Part shown: piece after piece, positions 61,111 to 64,000 of the stretch
How the letters are laid out: every line of letters begins with the position of its first letter
How positions within the stretch are numbered: the first letter of the stretch is position 1
Source: Acetobacteroides hydrogenigenes
GTDB taxonomy: Bacteria > Bacteroidota > Bacteroidia > Bacteroidales > ZOR0009
Direction: 5' to 3'
DNA length: 64,000 nucleotides
Assembly (NCBI RefSeq): GCF_004340205.1
Contig: NZ_SLWB01000003.1
Location: 186,001 to 250,000 of the forward strand
Translations under genes and position numbers: made by a program
The notes under the pieces: generated by a model
What the model saw: only the letters and a program-made list of their open reading frames with translations
What the model was told of the DNA's origin: nothing
The model's database searches: none

Positions 61111-62658
61111 ATGCGTTATAAGTTAAGGGGATTTCTTTTAGCAGCCAGCACTATACTCCCTTATACGCTATTGGCCGATAGGCCATCCGACAGCGTTGCT
61201 GTAAGGAAACCCAATATTGTAGTAGTTCTTGCCAGCGATCTTGGTTATGGCGATCTAGGAGTATATGGTCAATCGAAGATCGAAACGCCCTATATCGACC
61301 GGTTGGCATCTCAAGGGGCTCGTTTTACCAATTTTTACAGCGGATCGTCTTCGTTTGCGCCATCGCTTTGTAGCATGCTTACTGGAAAGCATGTAGGGAA
61401 GGCTGCGATTCGTGGAACCGACGAATGGGTAGAGCGTGGCAGCGTAATGAACTACGTTAAGGTTCTCATGGATTCTACCCTAGAAGGTCAGCGTCCTATG
61501 CCACTTGGCGAAGAAACGATTGCCAACAGGGTTAGGGAAAAGGGGTATGTCACCGGAGCTGTTGGTCTGTGGGGCTTAGGCTCTGCTACTACCCAAGGCT
61601 CTCCTTTGCTCCATGGTTTTGACTCGTTCTATGGCTACACATGCCTTCGCCAGGCGCAAACGTACTATCCAAAGTACCTGTGGCGAAACGATAGTAAGGT
61701 ATCGATGGATAATGCGCTTGTTTTTCCTAATATGAAGCTTCCTACTAATGCCGATCCTTACAAGGACGAGAGCTATCTGTCGTATACGCTCGAACACTAT
61801 GCACCAGATTCTATACTGATGGCTGCGCTAAGGTTTGTTGAAGTAAACAAGTCAAATCCGTTTTTCCTGCTTTACTCTGCACAGCTTCCACAAGCTCCGC
61901 TACAAGTACCACAAGAGCGTGTAAGACGGTATCGCCTAAAGTTTGGCGAAGAGGAACCGTACCTTGGCTTGAATGGAGGCTGTCCGAACCGAACTCCACG
62001 AGCAACATATGCCGCTATGGTATCGTACCTCGACGATCAGGTAGGAATGCTAGTTGAGAAACTAAAGGCCGAAGGGGTGTACGATAATACGATCATCATC
62101 TTTACATCGGCAACAGGAGCAGCTTCGCAGTCGGGTGTGGATGGCGCGTTTTTTGAGAGTGCAGGAAAGCACCCGCTAGGTAAGGGGAGAGGTAGTGGGT
62201 TCCTTTTCGAATCGGGGATTAAAGTACCTATGATAGCAGTATGGCCATCTGTTATTGCACCTAATCAGGTTGTCGATCAGATTGGGATTGGCTACGATGT
62301 TTTTTCAACTCTTGCGGATGTGGCCGGGGTAGATAGCGTGGCATCTGGCGATGGAATTAGCCTGCTGCCGGTACTGAAGGGAAAGTCTCAGGAGAATCAG
62401 CATGAGTACCTTTACTGGGAGAATGCCGATAACCTAGGGCATATTGCCCTAAGGATGGGAAAGTGGAAGCTGCTAGGGCGTAACATGAGCTACGACGAAC
62501 CCTACTTTGAACTATACGATTTGGAGGCCGATCCAGAGGAAAACAACGACGTTTCGGAGCAAAATCCTGATGTTGTTTGTCGGATGGTGGATCTGATTCT
62601 TAATGCTCGAACATCGCCCTCAATTTCGAGTTTCAAGCTACGGTATTTGGAGGATTGA
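61111..62658 (+). CDS. Sulfatase-fold protein with a substituted active site (pseudo-sulfatase)
   Basis: 515 residues, signal peptide to about LLAD, then a full-length arylsulfatase A-like fold with family landmarks PNIVVVL, LGYGDLGVYG, TPYIDRLASQGARF, LHGFDSFYGY, YYPKYLWRND, KVPMIAVWP and ELYDLEADPEENND. Yet the key residues differ: the C-x-P-S-R site reads F82-A-P-S-L86, the first metal Asp of the DD pair is Ser 42, D-N is Ala 334-Thr 335, LPHAPLQ is LPQAPLQ, and GKWGLG is GLWGLG. Hydrolysis is not expected. Own -7-like TAGCTTTG at 61075-61082. No frameshift; selection seems to keep the fold. Confidence 0.9.
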   Translation: MRYKLRGFLLAASTILPYTLLADRPSDSVAVRKPNIVVVLASDLGYGDLGVYGQSKIETPYIDRLASQGARFTNFYSGSSSFAPSLCSMLTGKHVGKAAIRGTDEWVERGSVMNYVKVLMDSTLEGQRPMPLGEETIANRVREKGYVTGAVGLWGLGSATTQGSPLLHGFDSFYGYTCLRQAQTYYPKYLWRNDSKVSMDNALVFPNMKLPTNADPYKDESYLSYTLEHYAPDSILMAALRFVEVNKSNPFFLLYSAQLPQAPLQVPQERVRRYRLKFGEEEPYLGLNGGCPNRTPRATYAAMVSYLDDQVGMLVEKLKAEGVYDNTIIIFTSATGAASQSGVDGAFFESAGKHPLGKGRGSGFLFESGIKVPMIAVWPSVIAPNQVVDQIGIGYDVFSTLADVAGVDSVASGDGISLLPVLKGKSQENQHEYLYWENADNLGHIALRMGKWKLLGRNMSYDEPYFELYDLEADPEENNDVSEQNPDVVCRMVDLILNARTSPSISSFKLRYLED

Positions 62659-62672
62659 ATTTCACGATAAGG

Positions 62673-62705
62673 AAAAGGGGATGGTCGAAAGCCACCCCCT
62701 TTTTT
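62673..62705. terminator. Bidirectional terminator between convergent genes
   Basis: AAAAGGGGATGG and CCACCCCCTTTT pair with one mismatch around TCGAAAG, followed by T residues. Confidence 0.78.
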
Positions 62706-62709
62706 ATGC

Positions 62710-63699
62710 TTACTCTAGCGTTATTCTGTTAATCGCGTCTATTTCTTCTTGGCTGAAACTGGTATTCTCCAACGCCTTCAGGTTTTCGGCAATTTGCTGA
62801 ACTCGGCTTGCACCAATAAGAACAGAGGTTACCCTATCATCGTGCAGCTGCCAGCTGATGGCCATTTGGGCAATAGTTTGTTCGCGTTTTATGGCAATCT
62901 CGCGAAGGGCCATCACCTCGTTCATCTTTGGAGCAACCTCTTCCACTTTTAGAAAGCCCTCTGCCTTGGCTGCTCTGGAATCTTGAGGAATACCACTAAT
63001 GTACTTATCGGTTAGTAGGCCTTGAGCAAGTGGCGAGAAGGTAATCGTCCCTAGACCATGCTCCTTGTTATACCCAAGAATTTCTTTTTCGGGTTCGCGA
63101 ACCAGCATCGAGTACTTAAGCTGATGGATGATTACGGGAACCCCAGCCTCCTTTAGGTAGTTTAGCACCACATCGGCCGCAAAGGCAGGATACTTCGAAA
63201 TGCCGATGTAGAGGGCCTTCCCTTGCTTGTAGATGGTTTCTAGAGCCGATGCTGTTTCTTCGAGCGGAGTGTTGGGGTCGTATCGGTGGGTATAAAAAAT
63301 ATCGACATACTCCAGCCCCATTCGTTTAAGGCTCTCGTTACAGCTTTCGATAAGGTATTTACGAGACCCTCCATCTCCGTATGGGCCAGGCCACATAAGG
63401 TGTCCAGCCTTGCTCGATATTACCATTTCGTGGCGTAACCCCATGAAATCTTTGCTAAGAATACGGCCAAATGTTTCCTCGGCAGAGCCAAGAGGTGGAC
63501 CGTAGTTGTTGGCCAGATCGAAGTGGGTGATGCCTGCATCGAATGCAAATCGGATCATGTCGCGGGCAACGGCAAAGCTATCGGTTTCGCCAAAGTTATG
63601 CCACAGGCCAAGCGATAGCTCTGGAAGCGCTAGTCCGCTATTGCCCGAACGGCGGTAACGCATAGTGCTGTAGCGTTCAGGATTGGGTAAGTAGCTCAT
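62710..63699 (-). CDS. Aldo/keto reductase (YghZ/GprA-like)
   Basis: 329 residues, TIM-barrel NADPH-dependent reductase. MRYRRSGNSGLALPELSLGLWHNFG at the N-terminus is typical of the YghZ (L-glyceraldehyde 3-phosphate reductase) branch. Catalytic set: D60-region FDLANNYGPPLGSAEE with Tyr near 66, lysine in VISSKAGHLMWPGPYGDGGSRK, and FYTHRYDPNTPLEE. SPLAQGLLTDKYI near 222 and the C-terminal VLIGASRVQQIAENL are cofactor motifs. It detoxifies aldehydes such as methylglyoxal. Confidence 0.92.
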   Translation of the reverse strand: MSYLPNPERYSTMRYRRSGNSGLALPELSLGLWHNFGETDSFAVARDMIRFAFDAGITHFDLANNYGPPLGSAEETFGRILSKDFMGLRHEMVISSKAGHLMWPGPYGDGGSRKYLIESCNESLKRMGLEYVDIFYTHRYDPNTPLEETASALETIYKQGKALYIGISKYPAFAADVVLNYLKEAGVPVIIHQLKYSMLVREPEKEILGYNKEHGLGTITFSPLAQGLLTDKYISGIPQDSRAAKAEGFLKVEEVAPKMNEVMALREIAIKREQTIAQMAISWQLHDDRVTSVLIGASRVQQIAENLKALENTSFSQEEIDAINRITLE

Positions 63700-63837
63700 G
63701 TGATGTGTGTAAAGTTTGTCTTAATAAGTCCATTTGTTGGAAGTGGTAAATATCGAAAATTTGAAGCATTTGTTAGACGATTGGGAGAAGTTATTTCGGA
63801 AGTTAGATGGAGTTAGAAGAATATAACGGTTAAGTAG

Positions 63838-63930
63838 GCCGCTGCTCGAGATCTTCTCGACTCCGCTCGAAGACCTTTTTGGTTTCGCTCGAAGATCTTC
63901 TCGGAGCCCGAGCGGAGTCTAGGGCGAAGT
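63838..63930. repeat. Interlocking palindromic intergenic element
   Basis: GACTCCGCTCG (63859-63869) is perfectly inverted at CGAGCGGAGTC (63909-63919). Between them lies the palindrome GAAGATCTTC (63891-63900), and GATCTTCTCG occurs twice (63850, 63894). The element is GC-rich in an otherwise AT-rich 301-bp end region that has no gene. It looks like a mobile-type intergenic repeat; only one copy is in view. Confidence 0.6.
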
Positions 63931-64000
63931 CAAGGCCGGATTCCCAAAAAAACAAGCGTAGCGAGGATCGCCATAATTTTGTCGTTTACGACGAAAAAAA

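Noticed and set aside
63700-64000. A further gene at the window end
   Set aside because: No open frame of useful length with a start signal is visible on either strand.

Overview
The window is a gene-dense stretch of a Bacteroidota chromosome, most likely of the order Bacteroidales. The evidence is as follows. Lineage-typical protein families are present (DUF4831, DUF4251, DUF5103/type IX secretion plug, DUF6261-like, CCC-motif membrane protein). Na+-NQR is followed by apbE. RibBA is fused, the AMP nucleosidase is short, and a DbpA-like helicase is present. Many promoters fit the Bacteroidota consensus TTG/TTTG - 19 or 20 bp - TAnnTTTG, and Shine-Dalgarno sequences are weak. I see no phage, insertion sequence, CRISPR array or rRNA. 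I cannot name the genus.

Layout. 0-4.5 kb: a tmk fragment divergent from folP-cdaA (c-di-AMP synthesis), then a secreted protein, a pirin and YqgE. 4.5-7.8 kb: a minus-strand operon amn-holA-rhomboid-aminotransferase IV. 8-13.4 kb: an orphan HsdR_N-like protein, a GNAT, a MocR/LysN-type aminotransferase, TPR and Sel1 repeat proteins and recR. 13.5-17.5 kb: a GC-richer block with a Na+/solute symporter, a 42-bp tandem repeat array, a DUF6261-like gene, DUF2752, a CCC-motif protein and cdd. 17.5-25.5 kb: glucosaminidase-LysM, DUF202, DUF4831, Nnr repair enzyme, POT peptide transporter, S4 protein and a NupG-like transporter. 25.6-32.6 kb: tRNA-Met, an LptF/G permease, ribBA-fmt, a minus-strand operon (wHTH mini-protein, GroES-like, TatD, TcdA) and two near-identical tRNA-Glu units. 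32.7-42.3 kb: nucleoside phosphorylase-SirB1, a BFD-like ferredoxin, rpsF-rpsR-rplI, a Pif1-like helicase with HRDC and HTH, an NlpC/P60 peptidase, fRMsr, a YgjV-GNAT-like fusion, DUF4251 and the T9SS plug protein. 42.5-49.7 kb: nqrABCDEF, apbE and a small Cys-rich membrane protein. 49.9-58.8 kb: an HD hydrolase, YitT, a DbpA-like helicase, a second 42-bp tandem array, an unknown protein and a 1506-residue exported protein. 59-64 kb: three outer-membrane beta-barrels, a sulfatase-fold protein and an aldo/keto reductase.

How genes work together. NqrA-F form the sodium-pumping NADH:quinone oxidoreductase, and ApbE attaches FMN to NqrB and NqrC. The small Cys-rich protein just beyond may help build the metal centres; that is inference. 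The rest is mostly housekeeping metabolism, envelope maintenance and nucleotide salvage.

Most worth a second look: (1) a full-length sulfatase-fold protein at 61111-62658 in which essentially every recognisable catalytic and metal-binding residue is replaced, so apparently a pseudo-sulfatase; (2) two unrelated tandem arrays that both have an exact 42-bp period, one built on the palindrome of the preceding terminator, the other hiding a 14-residue peptide repeat; (3) the giant exported protein at 54293-58813; (4) the small Cys-rich protein beside nqr/apbE.
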